64,000 bases of DNA. Source: Pseudomonas hamedanensis. Its GTDB lineage: Bacteria; Pseudomonadota; Gammaproteobacteria; Pseudomonadales; Pseudomonadaceae. Below, piece after piece: positions 8,845-18,221 of the stretch (position 1 is its first letter; each line of letters starts with the position of its first letter). The notes under the pieces were generated by a model. That model was not told where the DNA came from. It ran no database searches and was given only the letters and a program-made list of their open reading frames with translations. Made by a program: the position numbers and the translations under genes. The stretch is from the NCBI RefSeq assembly GCF_014268595.2, contig NZ_CP077091.1:5749001-5813000 (forward strand), given 5' to 3'.

Positions 8845-9723
8845 TCAGCGCCGACTCTGCTGCCACGCCGCCGCCAGGCCGCTGCAGCAGATCACCACGA
8901 TGCCGATCACGGTCAACCCGCTCGGCGTGTGGTCGAACAACAACCAGCCCAACAATCCCGCAAACACGATCTGGCAATAACCGAACGGCGCCAGCAAGGC
9001 CGGTGCGGCGTGACGGAAGGCCTGGGTCAGAAACAGGTGCGCGGTCATCCCGCAACTGCCCAGCGCCAGCATCAGCGCGGCATGGGGCAACGTCGGCACT
9101 TGCCAGAAGAATGGCACCAGCGCGCTCATCACCAGGGTATTGCACAGACCTGCAAAAAAATTGCTGGTGGTCGGGCTGTCCACTTCGGCGAGCTTGCGGG
9201 TCAGCAATTGATAGAAGCAGAAAAACAGTGCCGAACAGAACGGCAGCAACACCGCCGGGGTGAACAGTTCACCGCCGGGATGGACGATGATCAGCACGCC
9301 GATGAAGCCGCAAATCACCGCGATCCACTGCCCGCGCGTCACCCGCTCCTTGAGCAGCGGCACCGACAGCGCCGTCACCAGTACCGGCGCGAGAAAGTTG
9401 ACCGCCGTGGCTTCCGCCAGCGGGATGTACAGCAGCGCCGTGGTGAAGAACAGGCTGGTGCCGAGCAGGCACAGCGCCCGAACCAACTGCCACAACGGTT
9501 TTTTGGTGCGCAGGACGCGCAGCCCGGACTGCGGCAGAAAAATCCCCGCCATCAACAAGGTGTGCACCACATAGCGCGCCCACACCACCATGACGATCGG
9601 ATAGAACCCGGACAGGTATTTCGACAGCGCGTCGTGGCTGGAAAACAGAAACGTCGCCACGACAATCAGCAAAATCCCCTTGAAGGGCTGGTTGACACCG
9701 GAGAGCGGAGTGCTGACGGTCAT
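8845..9723 (-). CDS. EamA/DMT-family permease
   Basis: A 292-aa membrane protein with ten predicted hydrophobic segments in two EamA repeats (about residues 10-140 and 155-290), as in drug/metabolite exporters. The start ATG at 9723 is preferred over the TTG at 9729, two codons upstream. The N-terminal segment GILLIVVATFLFSSHDALSK and RYVVHTLLMAGIF are usual for the family. The substrate cannot be inferred. It is a single gene, convergent with the MFS transporter. Confidence 0.85.
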   Translation of the reverse strand: MTVSTPLSGVNQPFKGILLIVVATFLFSSHDALSKYLSGFYPIVMVVWARYVVHTLLMAGIFLPQSGLRVLRTKKPLWQLVRALCLLGTSLFFTTALLYIPLAEATAVNFLAPVLVTALSVPLLKERVTRGQWIAVICGFIGVLIIVHPGGELFTPAVLLPFCSALFFCFYQLLTRKLAEVDSPTTSNFFAGLCNTLVMSALVPFFWQVPTLPHAALMLALGSCGMTAHLFLTQAFRHAAPALLAPFGYCQIVFAGLLGWLLFDHTPSGLTVIGIVVICCSGLAAAWQQSRR

Positions 9724-10111
9724 GGGCAATCTCTAGGAAAAAATACGCTGGCGAACACGGTCGCACTGGCTGCAATCGATTTGGCAAGCATAGTCGGCGG
9801 AGCTTTCAACAACCGCACAGGTCGCACCCTTCTTCGCCGGGAAACTGCCGTTAGTCAGAAGTCTGAAGCAAGACTCCCGCCACTTCGGCACGCCTGCAAC
9901 GTCACTGACTGCTGTCGAAACGGCGGGTTCACGAAAACGCCTGCAGAAATTCACCCTGGGATTGAATTCGCGGCCCGGTCGACCGTCAATAACAAGCCCG
10001 CCCGACGAGGGCGCGTGTGAATGGACGGACGACCGGACTGGCGCCACACTCACACACCAGCAACACTCATCACCACCTGCCACTTCACCCGCACCAAAAG
10101 AGGATTCCCAC
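9724..10111. other. Intergenic region with no recognised gene
   Basis: A 388-base gap between the divergent EamA and ypfJ-like genes. Short open frames occur on both strands, but none has a start site and composition like the neighbours. I see no strong hairpin and none of the repeat families found elsewhere in the window. It should contain promoters for both flanking genes. Confidence 0.5.
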
Positions 10112-10996
10112 ATGCTATGGAAAAAAGGCCGACGCAGTGACAACGTCGTCGACGCGCGGGGTGATGACGCAGGCGGTGGCGGCGGCATGCGCTTCGGTGG
10201 CGGCAAAGGCCTGAGCCTGACCGCGATCGTGTTGATCGTCGGCATCGGCTGGCTCACCGGCCAGGACCCAATGCAGATCCTCGGTCAGCTCACCGGACAG
10301 ATGGAGCAACCGGCGCCCACTTCGCAAACCCGTCAGGCGCCACCGGCCAACGACGAACAGGCCGAATTCGTCCGCTCGATCCTCGGCGACACCGAAGACA
10401 CCTGGGGCCCGATCTTTCAGCAGGCCGGGCGCCAATACAAAGACCCGACGCTGGTGCTGTTCAGCAACCGGGTGAATTCGGCGTGTGGCATGGCCACGTC
10501 GGCCACCGGCCCGTTCTATTGCCCGGCCGACCAGAAGGTGTATCTGGACATGGCCTTCTTCGAGGAAATGTCGCAACGTTTCAAGGCCGCCGGAGATTTC
10601 GCCCAGGCCTACGTGATCGCGCATGAAGTCGGTCACCACGTGCAGACGCTGCTTGGCGTCTCGGCGAAAATCCAGGCTGCGCGCCAGCAAGGCCGGCAGA
10701 TGGAAGGCGACGGCGGCTTGCTGGTCCGCCAGGAATTACAAGCCGACTGCCTCGCTGGCGTCTGGGCCTACAATGCACAGAAGCGCCTGAACTGGCTGGA
10801 ACCCGGCGACATCGAAGAAGCCTTGAACGCCGCCAACGCCATCGGCGATGATCGTTTGCAACAACAGGGTCAGGGCCGCGTGGTACCGGACTCGTTCACC
10901 CACGGGACGTCGGCGCAAAGGGTGCGCTGGTTCAAAACCGGATTCGCACAAGGCCAGGTAAGCCAGTGCGACACCTTCGCGGCGAAAACCCTGTAA
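10112..10996 (+). CDS. ypfJ: Neutral zinc metallopeptidase, YpfJ family
   Basis: A 294-aa predicted membrane-anchored peptidase. The N-terminus MLWKKGRRSDNVVDARG leads into a Gly-rich stretch and one transmembrane helix (LSLTAIVLIVGIGWLTG, residues about 35-52). The catalytic domain follows, with AYVIAHEVGHHVQTLLG (zinc-binding HExxH) and ELQADCLAGVWA supplying the downstream glutamate. The ATG at 10112 has AGAGGA eight bases upstream. The next gene starts directly after its stop. The physiological substrate is unknown for this family. Confidence 0.92.
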   Translation: MLWKKGRRSDNVVDARGDDAGGGGGMRFGGGKGLSLTAIVLIVGIGWLTGQDPMQILGQLTGQMEQPAPTSQTRQAPPANDEQAEFVRSILGDTEDTWGPIFQQAGRQYKDPTLVLFSNRVNSACGMATSATGPFYCPADQKVYLDMAFFEEMSQRFKAAGDFAQAYVIAHEVGHHVQTLLGVSAKIQAARQQGRQMEGDGGLLVRQELQADCLAGVWAYNAQKRLNWLEPGDIEEALNAANAIGDDRLQQQGQGRVVPDSFTHGTSAQRVRWFKTGFAQGQVSQCDTFAAKTL

Positions 10997-11950
10997 ATGC
11001 ATAAATGGCTTCTGGCTCTACTGATCCTCGGCAGCACGGCGCAGGCCGCCGGGGTCGACGCAATCAGCCCCGGGCGCTTGCAGTTCAAAGCCGGCGAAAT
11101 GGCCGTCGGCATCGGACCGGCGCCGGAAAAAATCGAGCGCGTGGTGATCGTCATTCACGGTCGGCTGCGCAATGCCGAGACCTACCGCAAAAGCGCGGAA
11201 AGTGCCGTCGAACTGGCGGGACAGACATCGCACACACTGGTGATTGCCCCGCAGTTTCTCAACGAAAGCGATGTGCCGCTGTATTCGCTGCCGGCAACGC
11301 TGCTGCGCTGGAAAGGCAACGAATGGATGGCCGGCGGCTTATCCACAGGGCCGAATCCGTTGAGTTCGTTCGCGGCGCTGGATGAAATCGTCGCACGGGT
11401 CAGCGATCGCAAGCAGTTTGCCGACGTGAAGCAGATCGTGATTTTCGGCCATTCCGGCGGCGCTCAGGTGGTGCAGCGTTACGCCCTGCTCGCCAAGGAA
11501 CAGCCGGCGCTCAAGGCCAACGGTATTCGCATGCGCTACGTGGTCGCCAATCCTTCATCGTATGCGTACTTCAACGAACAGCGGCCGGTGGCGTTCGATC
11601 ACGCGCAGTGCCCGGGCTTCAATCGCTGGAAGTATGGCCTGACCGACATGCCGGTATACGCCGGCGGGCAAACGCCGTTGCAGGTGGAAAGCGCTTACGT
11701 CAAACGTGAAGTGATTTATCTGCTGGGGCAGCAGGATGTCGATCCCGAACATCCGGCGCTGGACAAAAGCTGTGCGGCCGAGGCACAAGGCGCTTACCGG
11801 TTGATGCGCGGGAAGCTGTATTTCGGTTATCTGCTGCGCCGCCATCCCGAGGGGATCAATCAGCGACTGATTGAAGTGCCCGGAGTGGGGCATGACGGGG
11901 ATGGGATGTTGACATCGCCTGAGGGGCAGAAGGCGTTGTTTGATCAGTAG
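10997..11950 (+). CDS. Secreted alpha/beta-hydrolase fold protein
   Basis: A 317-aa protein with signal peptide MHKWLLALLILGSTAQA, so it should be periplasmic or exported. Hydrolase-fold markers are VVIVIHGRLRNAETY (oxyanion-loop region) and the nucleophile elbow VIFGHSGGAQVVQRY, whose Ser sits in GHSGG. A C-terminal His within VPGVGHDGDGM could complete the triad. It starts immediately at the ypfJ stop, so the two are co-transcribed. The substrate is unknown; an esterase role is possible. Confidence 0.75.
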   Translation: MHKWLLALLILGSTAQAAGVDAISPGRLQFKAGEMAVGIGPAPEKIERVVIVIHGRLRNAETYRKSAESAVELAGQTSHTLVIAPQFLNESDVPLYSLPATLLRWKGNEWMAGGLSTGPNPLSSFAALDEIVARVSDRKQFADVKQIVIFGHSGGAQVVQRYALLAKEQPALKANGIRMRYVVANPSSYAYFNEQRPVAFDHAQCPGFNRWKYGLTDMPVYAGGQTPLQVESAYVKREVIYLLGQQDVDPEHPALDKSCAAEAQGAYRLMRGKLYFGYLLRRHPEGINQRLIEVPGVGHDGDGMLTSPEGQKALFDQ

Positions 11951-11974
11951 GTTTGGTGTTCGATGTGCCGACGC

Positions 11975-12042
11975 TATCGCGAGCAGGCTCACTCCTACAG
12001 GGGGAACCCATTCCAAACTGTAGGAGTGAGCCTGCTCGCGAA
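11975..12042. repeat. REP pair, short spacer, GAGTGAGCCTGCTCGCGA family
   Basis: Inverted REP units are separated by about 18 bases, with the REP 3' ends facing outward, the opposite arrangement to the copies at 4258 and 8735. They lie between the convergent hydrolase and HAD genes. Confidence 0.88.
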
Positions 12043-12067
12043 GGGGCCGGTTCAGGCAACAAAGATC

Positions 12068-12661
12068 TCAGGCAAACAGCATCCGCCGCAACTCCACACA
12101 ATCCCTTGCATGCCAATCGGTCAATTCCGGCCACGGGTTATCCGGCAAGTTGACCAACACCGTCCGCGCCCCCGCCGCTCGCCCGCAATCAAGATCAAAA
12201 CGGTAATCGCCCACCATCACCATCTCGCTGGCCGGAACATTCCAGGCTGCTGCGAGTTTCAGCAAACCACCGGGGTGCGGTTTCGGCGGAGCTTCATCGC
12301 GCCCCAGCACGTCCTCCACGGCAAAGCAGTCCGCCAGACCGATCGCCTGCAGCGTCACATGCGCCAGCTCCCGCGCATTGCGCGTGAGAATGCCGAGGCG
12401 ATAGCCGCGCGCATGCAGATCACGCACCAGCTCCACCGCGCCGCTGGCCGGGGTCGAACCCAAGGCCAGATCGCGCTCGTGTTCCAGCAGCCAGGCGTGT
12501 TTGGCCGCGGCCTCATCCGGCGGCAATGCGGCGAGATGAGTCAGGATGTCGTCTCCGGGTGGAATCGCCAACGCCACACGAATCGCCGCGAAATCGTGCA
12601 CCGCGACGGTCAGCGTGCCGTCCATGTCGAACACCCAGTGGCGCACATCGGCCAGGCTCAT
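12068..12661 (-). CDS. HAD-family phosphatase (HAD-IA, phosphoglycolate phosphatase-like)
   Basis: A 197-aa haloacid-dehalogenase hydrolase. Motif I is VFDMDGTLT (nucleophile and acid Asp), motif II lies in LGILTRNAREL, the motif III Lys is in APPKPHPGGLL, and motif IV is MVMVGDYRFDLDCG. A helical cap lies between motifs I and II. The ATG at 12661 overlaps the tesB stop (ATGA), so the two are translationally coupled. The phosphate ester it uses is unknown. Confidence 0.88.
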   Translation of the reverse strand: MSLADVRHWVFDMDGTLTVAVHDFAAIRVALAIPPGDDILTHLAALPPDEAAAKHAWLLEHERDLALGSTPASGAVELVRDLHARGYRLGILTRNARELAHVTLQAIGLADCFAVEDVLGRDEAPPKPHPGGLLKLAAAWNVPASEMVMVGDYRFDLDCGRAAGARTVLVNLPDNPWPELTDWHARDCVELRRMLFA

Positions 12662-13527
12662 GCCCAATCCTTGCGATGGCGGATCAAGCCTTCCTGCGTG
12701 ACCGAGGCAACCAGTTGTCCGGCGCGGTTGTACACGCTGCCCCGGGAAAAACCACGGGAATTGCCGGCCCACGGACTGTCCATCGCATACAGCAGCCAGT
12801 CATCGGCGCGCAGATCATTGTGGAACCACAGTGCGTGGTCGAGGCTGGCGACCTGCATGTCTTTCTGCCAGACCGATTTGCCGTGGGGCAGCATCGAAGT
12901 GGTCAGCAGGCCGAAGTCCGAAGCGTACGCCAGCAGGTATTTGTGCAGCGCCGGAATATCGGCCAAGGCACCGTCAGCGCGGAACCAGACAAATTTCACC
13001 GGATCGGCCGGTTGCGGGTTGTACGGATCTTTTTCGGTGACCGGGCGCACTTCGATCGGCTTCGGACACAACAGCTTTTCGCGCATGTGCTCGGGAATCA
13101 GGTGTGCCCGCTGCTGGGTCAGCTCCAGCTCCGAGGGCAGGTTTTCCGGACCGACCACCACCGGCATCTGGCTCTGGTGTTCGAAACCGGCTTCGTCGTA
13201 CTGAAACGACGCACTGCAGGTGAAAATCGGCTGGCCCTTCTGGATCGCCGTGACCCGACGGGTGCTGAAACTGCCGCCATCGCGCACACGATCAACCGAA
13301 TACACCACCGGCAACTTGGCGTCGCCCGGACGCAGAAAATAACCGTGCATCGAATGCACGTGACGCGCTTCTTCAACCGTCTGACTGGCCGCCGACAGCG
13401 ACTGGCCCAGCACCTGGCCACCGAACAACTGACGGAAACCCAAGTCCTGGCTACGGCCGCGAAACAGGTTTTCTTCGATCGGCTCCAGGGTCAGCAAATC
13501 GACCAGATCTTCCAGCACTTGGCTCAT
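12658..13527 (-). CDS. tesB: Acyl-CoA thioesterase II
   Basis: Hydrolyses medium and long acyl-CoA to free acid and CoA. At 289 aa it matches E. coli TesB. It has two hot-dog domains, with LFRGRSQDLGFRQLFGGQVLGQSL near the start, DGGSFSTRRVTAIQKGQPIFTCSASFQ in the middle, and the C-terminal SLDHALWFHNDL with YAMDSPWAGNSRGF. A GAGGAG ribosome-binding site precedes the ATG. The HAD gene follows with a four-base overlap. Confidence 0.94.
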   Translation of the reverse strand: MSQVLEDLVDLLTLEPIEENLFRGRSQDLGFRQLFGGQVLGQSLSAASQTVEEARHVHSMHGYFLRPGDAKLPVVYSVDRVRDGGSFSTRRVTAIQKGQPIFTCSASFQYDEAGFEHQSQMPVVVGPENLPSELELTQQRAHLIPEHMREKLLCPKPIEVRPVTEKDPYNPQPADPVKFVWFRADGALADIPALHKYLLAYASDFGLLTTSMLPHGKSVWQKDMQVASLDHALWFHNDLRADDWLLYAMDSPWAGNSRGFSRGSVYNRAGQLVASVTQEGLIRHRKDWA

Positions 13528-13636
13528 TCAGACTCTCCTCACACACAGCAATGCCGCGCAGTCTTGGCTGCGGCGGCCGATTCAGGTTATGGCCCGAGCC
13601 ATTGATATGGCCGCCATTGTAAACGTCCATGTCGGC

Positions 13637-14206
13637 TTATCCATGCAAGGTTTGCAGCCATTGTTCGCGGGTGATGCGGTACAGGATATGTCTGCGCAGC
13701 GGGTGATCGACAGCGAGTTTCGGATGATCGAAATCATCCTGCGGGTCGTGATGCATGCCGATCGCCTGCATGACTTTCTCCGACTGCGCATTTTGCTCAG
13801 CGGTAAATGAAACGATTTCCTTCAGCGCCAACCGATCAAAGCCGCATCGCAGAGCCGTCCACGCTGCTTCACTGGCGTACCCCAGCCCCCAATGTTCTCT
13901 GGCCAGACGCCAGCCGATCTCCACGGCCGGGGTGAACGGCGCGTCAAAACCGACCACACCGAGCCCGGTGAATCCGATGAATTCGCCGGTGTCCTTGCGC
14001 TCCAGCGCCCACAGGCCGAAGCCGTGCTCGGCAAAATGCCCGCGGACCCGGCCGATCAGCTCGGCACTTTGCAGTCGGCTCAACGGCGCCGGAAAATAGC
14101 GCATCACTTGCGGATCGGCGCACATCGCCGCAAATGCCGGCAAATCCTCGTCCTGCCACTGACGCATCAGCAAACGTGCGCTTTGCAGTTCCAGTATCGG
14201 CTCCAT
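13637..14206 (-). CDS. GNAT-family N-acetyltransferase (RimJ/RimL-like)
   Basis: A 189-aa acetyltransferase. The ATG at 14206 has GGAGGGG six bases upstream. It begins MEPILELQSARLLMRQWQ, the usual RimJ/RimL-like opening, and contains the acetyl-CoA region (IGWRLAREHWGLGYASEA) and the late strand IVSFTAEQNAQSEKVMQAIG. Such enzymes acetylate protein N-termini or small amines; the target here is unknown. It is divergent from the HDAC gene. Confidence 0.88.
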   Translation of the reverse strand: MEPILELQSARLLMRQWQDEDLPAFAAMCADPQVMRYFPAPLSRLQSAELIGRVRGHFAEHGFGLWALERKDTGEFIGFTGLGVVGFDAPFTPAVEIGWRLAREHWGLGYASEAAWTALRCGFDRLALKEIVSFTAEQNAQSEKVMQAIGMHHDPQDDFDHPKLAVDHPLRRHILYRITREQWLQTLHG

Positions 14207-14288
14207 CGTGCCCCTCCATTTCCATGCCGCCAGTCTACATCGCTGGTAGGATCCTTCATTCTTTCCTACGTCCTGCACGAAACAAGTC

Positions 14289-15209
14289 ATGCCGCTGCCG
14301 CTGATCTACCACGAAGACTACAGCCCCGAGTTCCCGGCGGATCACCGCTTCCCCATGGACAAGTTTCGTCTGTTGCGCGATCACCTGATCGACAGCGGCC
14401 TGACCCGCGATGCCGACCTGCTGCGCCCGCCAATCTGCCCCAACGACATCCTCGCCCTCGCGCATGACCGCCGCTATATCGAACGCTACATGAGCGGCGA
14501 GTTGTCCCGCGAAGACCAACGGCGTCTCGGCTTGCCATGGAACGAGGCGCTGGCGCGGCGCACGGTGCGGGCGGTCGGCGGTTCGATTCTGGCGGCGGAA
14601 AAAGCCCTGGAACATGGCCTGGCCTGCCATCTGGCGGGCGGTACTCACCACGCCCACTACGATTATCCGGCCGGCTTCTGCATCTTCAATGACCTGGCGA
14701 TCATCAGCCATTACCTGCTGCAAAGCGGTCGGGTGAATCGCGTGCTGATCTTCGATTGCGACGTGCATCAGGGCGACGGCACCGCGCGGATTCTTCATAA
14801 CACCCCAGAGGCGATTACCGTTTCCCTGCATTGCGAAAAGAATTTTCCTGCGCGCAAAGCCGAAAGTGACTGGGACATTCCACTGCCCAAAGGCATGGGC
14901 GATGCCGACTATCTGAAGGTCGTGGACGACACGCTCAATTACCTGTTGCCGTTGTACCAGCCGGATCTGGTGCTGTACGACGCCGGCGTCGATGTGCACA
15001 AGGACGACGCCCTCGGTTATCTGCAATTGACCGACGCGGGCGTCGCCGCCCGCGATGAAAGCGTGATGCGCCATTGCCTGGGCCGCGACATTCCGGTGAT
15101 GGGCGTGATCGGCGGCGGCTACAGCAAGGACCGCCACGCCCTCGCCCGCCGCCACGGCATCCTTCATCACAGCGCAAAGCGCGTGTGGGATTCACACGGT
15201 TGTCATTGA
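14289..15209 (+). CDS. Histone-deacetylase superfamily hydrolase
   Basis: A 306-aa zinc deacetylase of the arginase-deacetylase fold (AcuC/AphA/HDAC superfamily). The active-site run is present: LAGGTHHAHYDYPAGFCIFN (paired His), VLIFDCDVHQGDGTA (zinc-binding Asp and His) and LYDAGVDVHKDDALG (zinc-binding Asp). Bacterial members remove acetyl groups from proteins, acetylpolyamines or other amides; this one is not placed more closely. It is a single gene whose promoter region is shared with the divergent acetyltransferase. Confidence 0.9.
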   Translation: MPLPLIYHEDYSPEFPADHRFPMDKFRLLRDHLIDSGLTRDADLLRPPICPNDILALAHDRRYIERYMSGELSREDQRRLGLPWNEALARRTVRAVGGSILAAEKALEHGLACHLAGGTHHAHYDYPAGFCIFNDLAIISHYLLQSGRVNRVLIFDCDVHQGDGTARILHNTPEAITVSLHCEKNFPARKAESDWDIPLPKGMGDADYLKVVDDTLNYLLPLYQPDLVLYDAGVDVHKDDALGYLQLTDAGVAARDESVMRHCLGRDIPVMGVIGGGYSKDRHALARRHGILHHSAKRVWDSHGCH

Positions 15210-15330
15210 AACGTGCTGCGTTACCCACAATCGCTGTGGAACTGCCTGTGGATAACCTGAGTGAAAGGCACTGCGGGCCTTGGTGGCTGGGGCTTACAGA
15301 AGACTGGTTAATAATTGGCCACTGCGCAGT

Positions 15331-15426
15331 CCCTGTAGGAGTGAGCCTGCTCGCGATTGCGGTTGATCAGCCAGCATCAATGTTGAATGTGATTCCGCTA
15401 TCGCGAGCAGGCTCACTCCTACAGGG
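15331..15426. repeat. REP pair, GAGTGAGCCTGCTCGCGA family
   Basis: Inverted REP units with CCCTGTAGG/CCTACAGGG ends occupy the gap between the HDAC and flavoprotein genes. Just after it, TAGAATGCGCG around 15440 looks like a -10 box with a GC discriminator for the next gene. Confidence 0.9.
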
Positions 15427-15479
15427 GTTTTGCGCTGTTAGAATGCGCGCCTTATCCCGCCATACCGCAGCGCACGCCC

Positions 15480-16721
15480 ATGACCCAGAACTCCGTCCCC
15501 ATCAATGCTCACGTCGCCATCATCGGCGGTGGCCCCGCCGGCCTGATGGCCGCTGAAGTGCTGAGCCAGGCCGGCGTGCGCGTCGATCTCTACGACGGCA
15601 TGCCCTCGGTCGGGCGCAAATTCCTGCTGGCCGGGGTCGGCGGCATGAACATCACCCACTCCGAAGCCTACCCGGCGTTTCTCTCGCGCTACGCCGACCG
15701 TGCGCCGCAGGTCGCCCCGCTGTTACGGGCGTTTGATGCCGATGCGCTGTGCCGATGGATTCACGAACTGGGTATCGAAACCTTCATCGGCAGCTCCGGC
15801 CGCGTGTTCCCCACCGACATGAAAGCCGCCCCGTTGCTGCGCGCCTGGCTCAAGCGCCTACGCGACAGCGGCGTAGTGATCCACACCCGCCATCGCTGGC
15901 TCGGCTGGGATGAGCAAGGCGCGCTGCGCGTCGACACGCCACAAGGCGAAATAGCCGTCGAACCCGATGCCACCCTGCTCGCCCTCGGCGGCGGCAGTTG
16001 GTCGCGCCTGGGTTCGGATGGCGCATGGATGCTGGCGCTGGAGCAACGCGGTGTGGACCTGGCACCGTTGCAGCCAAGCAATTGCGGCTTCGAGGTGCGG
16101 GCCTGGAGCGAGCTGATGGTCAGTAAATTCGCCGGCGCGCCGCTGAAAAACATCGCCATTGGATTGAACGACGATGTGCCGCGCTTGGGCGAATGCGTCA
16201 TCACCGCGACCGGGATGGAAGGCAGTCTGATCTACGCACTGTCGGCGCCGATTCGCGAGGCAATCAATCGCGATGGGGCAGCGGTTATCCACATCGATCT
16301 GCTGCCCGGCCGGCCTGTGGATAAATTGCAGGCAGCGCTGAGCAAGCCACGCGGTTCACGCTCGATGGCCAAGCATCTGCACAGTCAGGTGGGAATTGAT
16401 GGGGTGAAAGCGGCGTTGTTGCGTGAGTTGACCGATGCCCAGACCTTCGCCGATCCGGCGCTCTTGGCGCGAGCGATCAAGGCATTGCCGGTGACCTTGG
16501 TGAAAACCCGGCCGCTGAATGAGGCGATCAGCAGTGCCGGTGGCGTGACGTTCGAAGCGATGGATGAGCGCTTGATGCTCAGGGCGTTGCCGGGGGTATT
16601 TTGCGCGGGCGAGATGCTTGACTGGGAAGCGCCGACGGGTGGGTATTTGTTGACCGGGTGTTTTGCCAGCGGGCGGGCTGCCGGTTTTGCAATGCTGGAA
16701 TGGTTGCAGCGTAAGGGCTGA
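15480..16721 (+). CDS. YhiN/HI0933-type FAD flavoprotein (TIGR03862-like)
   Basis: A 413-aa predicted FAD protein. The N-terminal dinucleotide loop is VAIIGGGPAGLMAAEVL; LYDGMPSVGRKFLLAGVGGMNITHSE is the family signature; the C-terminus has the FAD-contacting PGVFCAGEMLDWEAPTGGYLLTGCFASG. Family members are widespread and largely uncharacterised; roles in RNA or redox chemistry have been suggested but I cannot assign one. The ATG at 15480 gives the expected N-terminus. A REP pair follows it. Confidence 0.88.
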   Translation: MTQNSVPINAHVAIIGGGPAGLMAAEVLSQAGVRVDLYDGMPSVGRKFLLAGVGGMNITHSEAYPAFLSRYADRAPQVAPLLRAFDADALCRWIHELGIETFIGSSGRVFPTDMKAAPLLRAWLKRLRDSGVVIHTRHRWLGWDEQGALRVDTPQGEIAVEPDATLLALGGGSWSRLGSDGAWMLALEQRGVDLAPLQPSNCGFEVRAWSELMVSKFAGAPLKNIAIGLNDDVPRLGECVITATGMEGSLIYALSAPIREAINRDGAAVIHIDLLPGRPVDKLQAALSKPRGSRSMAKHLHSQVGIDGVKAALLRELTDAQTFADPALLARAIKALPVTLVKTRPLNEAISSAGGVTFEAMDERLMLRALPGVFCAGEMLDWEAPTGGYLLTGCFASGRAAGFAMLEWLQRKG

Positions 16722-16738
16722 AGACCGTGCGTTACCAG

Positions 16739-16803
16739 ATCGCGAGCAGGCTCACTCCTACAGGGAGCGCATAGGACCTTGTAGGAGTGAGCCTGCTCGC
16801 GAT
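16739..16803. repeat. REP pair, outward-facing, GAGTGAGCCTGCTCGCGA family
   Basis: Inverted REP units with a short spacer lie between the convergent flavoprotein and rhlE genes. The arrangement matches the copy at 11975. Confidence 0.88.
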
Positions 16804-16828
16804 AGCAATCTGACAGGCGCAGCGATGT

Positions 16829-18169
16829 TTAAGGTTTGCGTTTACGCGGCCCAGTATTAAAGACCGGCACCTTGCGCACAGGCTTGATCGATGGTTCCGG
16901 TGCCGAGGTCTCGCCGCTGTCCACCCACTTGCCCAGGTTGCGCTTACCGCCGCCACCGCCCGACGCTTTCGGCTTCTTCGGTTTCTTCGGCTTTTTGATC
17001 ACCTGACCGCTGGCATCGGTGTCCGGCACGCGATGTTCAGGCTCGAAGTCCGGTTCGTTCTGGCGCTTCAAGGTCTGGCGAGTCAGCATTTCAATCGCCG
17101 ACAGCATGTTTACTTCATCGGCGCACACCAGCGAGATCGCCTCGCCCGTAGCGCCCGCACGGCCAGTACGACCGATGCGGTGAATGTAGTCCTCGGCCAC
17201 GATCGGCAGGTCGAAGTTGACCACCAGCGGTAGGTCTTCGATGTCCAGACCGCGGGCGGCGACGTCGGTCGCCACCAGAATCTGCACTTCGCTGAGTTTG
17301 AAACGGTCCAGCGCGCGCTGGCGAGTCGCCTGTGGTTTGTCGCCATGGATACCGTCAGCGTTCACGCCCAGGCCCTGAAGTTTTTCCACCAGTGCATCGA
17401 CACCGTTGCGGGTCTTGGCGAACACCAGCACCTGCTTCCACTTGTTCTTGCGCATCAGGTGCACGAACAGTTCGGCCTTGCGCTTCTTGTCCACCGTCAC
17501 AATCCACTGTTTAACGGTGTTGGCGGCAACGTTGCGCGGGCTGACTTCGACGCTCAGCGGATCGTTGAGCATCTGCCCGGCGAGCAAGCGGATGTCATCG
17601 GAGAAGGTTGCGGAGAACAACAGGGTCTGGCGCTTTTTCGGCAGCATGCGGTAAATATTCGCCAGTTCTTCGGAGAAGCCCAGGTCGAGCATACGATCGG
17701 CTTCATCCAGCACCAGCGTTTGCAACTGATCGAGTTTGAGCGCGTTCTGGCGGAACAGGTCGATCAAGCGACCGGGCGTGGCGACCAGCACATCGACGCC
17801 GCCGCGCAGCTTCATCATCTGCGGGTTGATGCTGACACCGCCGTACACCGCATAGGTGCGCAGCGGCAGGTTTTCGGCGTACTGGCGCACAGACTCATGA
17901 ACCTGCTCGGCCAGCTCGCGGGTCGGCACCAGAATCAGCGCACGCGCCGAGTTGGCGCTGACTTTCGGCCCTTCCATGGCCAGCAACTGCAAGAGCGGCA
18001 AAGCGAAACCGGCGGTCTTGCCAGTGCCGGTCTGGGCCGCGGCCATCAGGTCACGACCGGCCAGCACCGCCGGAATGGCTTGCGCCTGCACCGGCGTCGG
18101 GGTCTGGTAGCCGAGCGTCTCGAGGGAGCGCAGCAAGGGTTCGATCAGGCCAAGGGAGGCGAAAGTCAT
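16829..18169 (-). CDS. rhlE: DEAD-box ATP-dependent RNA helicase RhlE
   Basis: A 446-aa RNA helicase. It shows the Q motif (GYQTPTPVQAQAIP), Walker A (AQTGTGKT), PTRELAEQ, DEAD (VLDEADRMLDLGF), SAT (LLFSATFSDDIR) and the C-terminal HRIGRTGRAG. Its tail is Lys/Pro/Gly-rich (KKPKKPKKPKASGGGGGK), a likely RNA-binding extension seen in RhlE proteins. The ATG at 18169 is preceded by GGTACTCCC and gives the usual MTFASLGL start; an in-frame ATG at 18205 is unlikely. Expected roles are mRNA decay and ribosome assembly, especially in the cold. Confidence 0.95.
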   Translation of the reverse strand: MTFASLGLIEPLLRSLETLGYQTPTPVQAQAIPAVLAGRDLMAAAQTGTGKTAGFALPLLQLLAMEGPKVSANSARALILVPTRELAEQVHESVRQYAENLPLRTYAVYGGVSINPQMMKLRGGVDVLVATPGRLIDLFRQNALKLDQLQTLVLDEADRMLDLGFSEELANIYRMLPKKRQTLLFSATFSDDIRLLAGQMLNDPLSVEVSPRNVAANTVKQWIVTVDKKRKAELFVHLMRKNKWKQVLVFAKTRNGVDALVEKLQGLGVNADGIHGDKPQATRQRALDRFKLSEVQILVATDVAARGLDIEDLPLVVNFDLPIVAEDYIHRIGRTGRAGATGEAISLVCADEVNMLSAIEMLTRQTLKRQNEPDFEPEHRVPDTDASGQVIKKPKKPKKPKASGGGGGKRNLGKWVDSGETSAPEPSIKPVRKVPVFNTGPRKRKP

Positions 18170-18221
18170 GGGAGTACCGTAGGAAAAAATGACGCGAGGA
18201 TGCAATGCCGCGCAGTTTACC

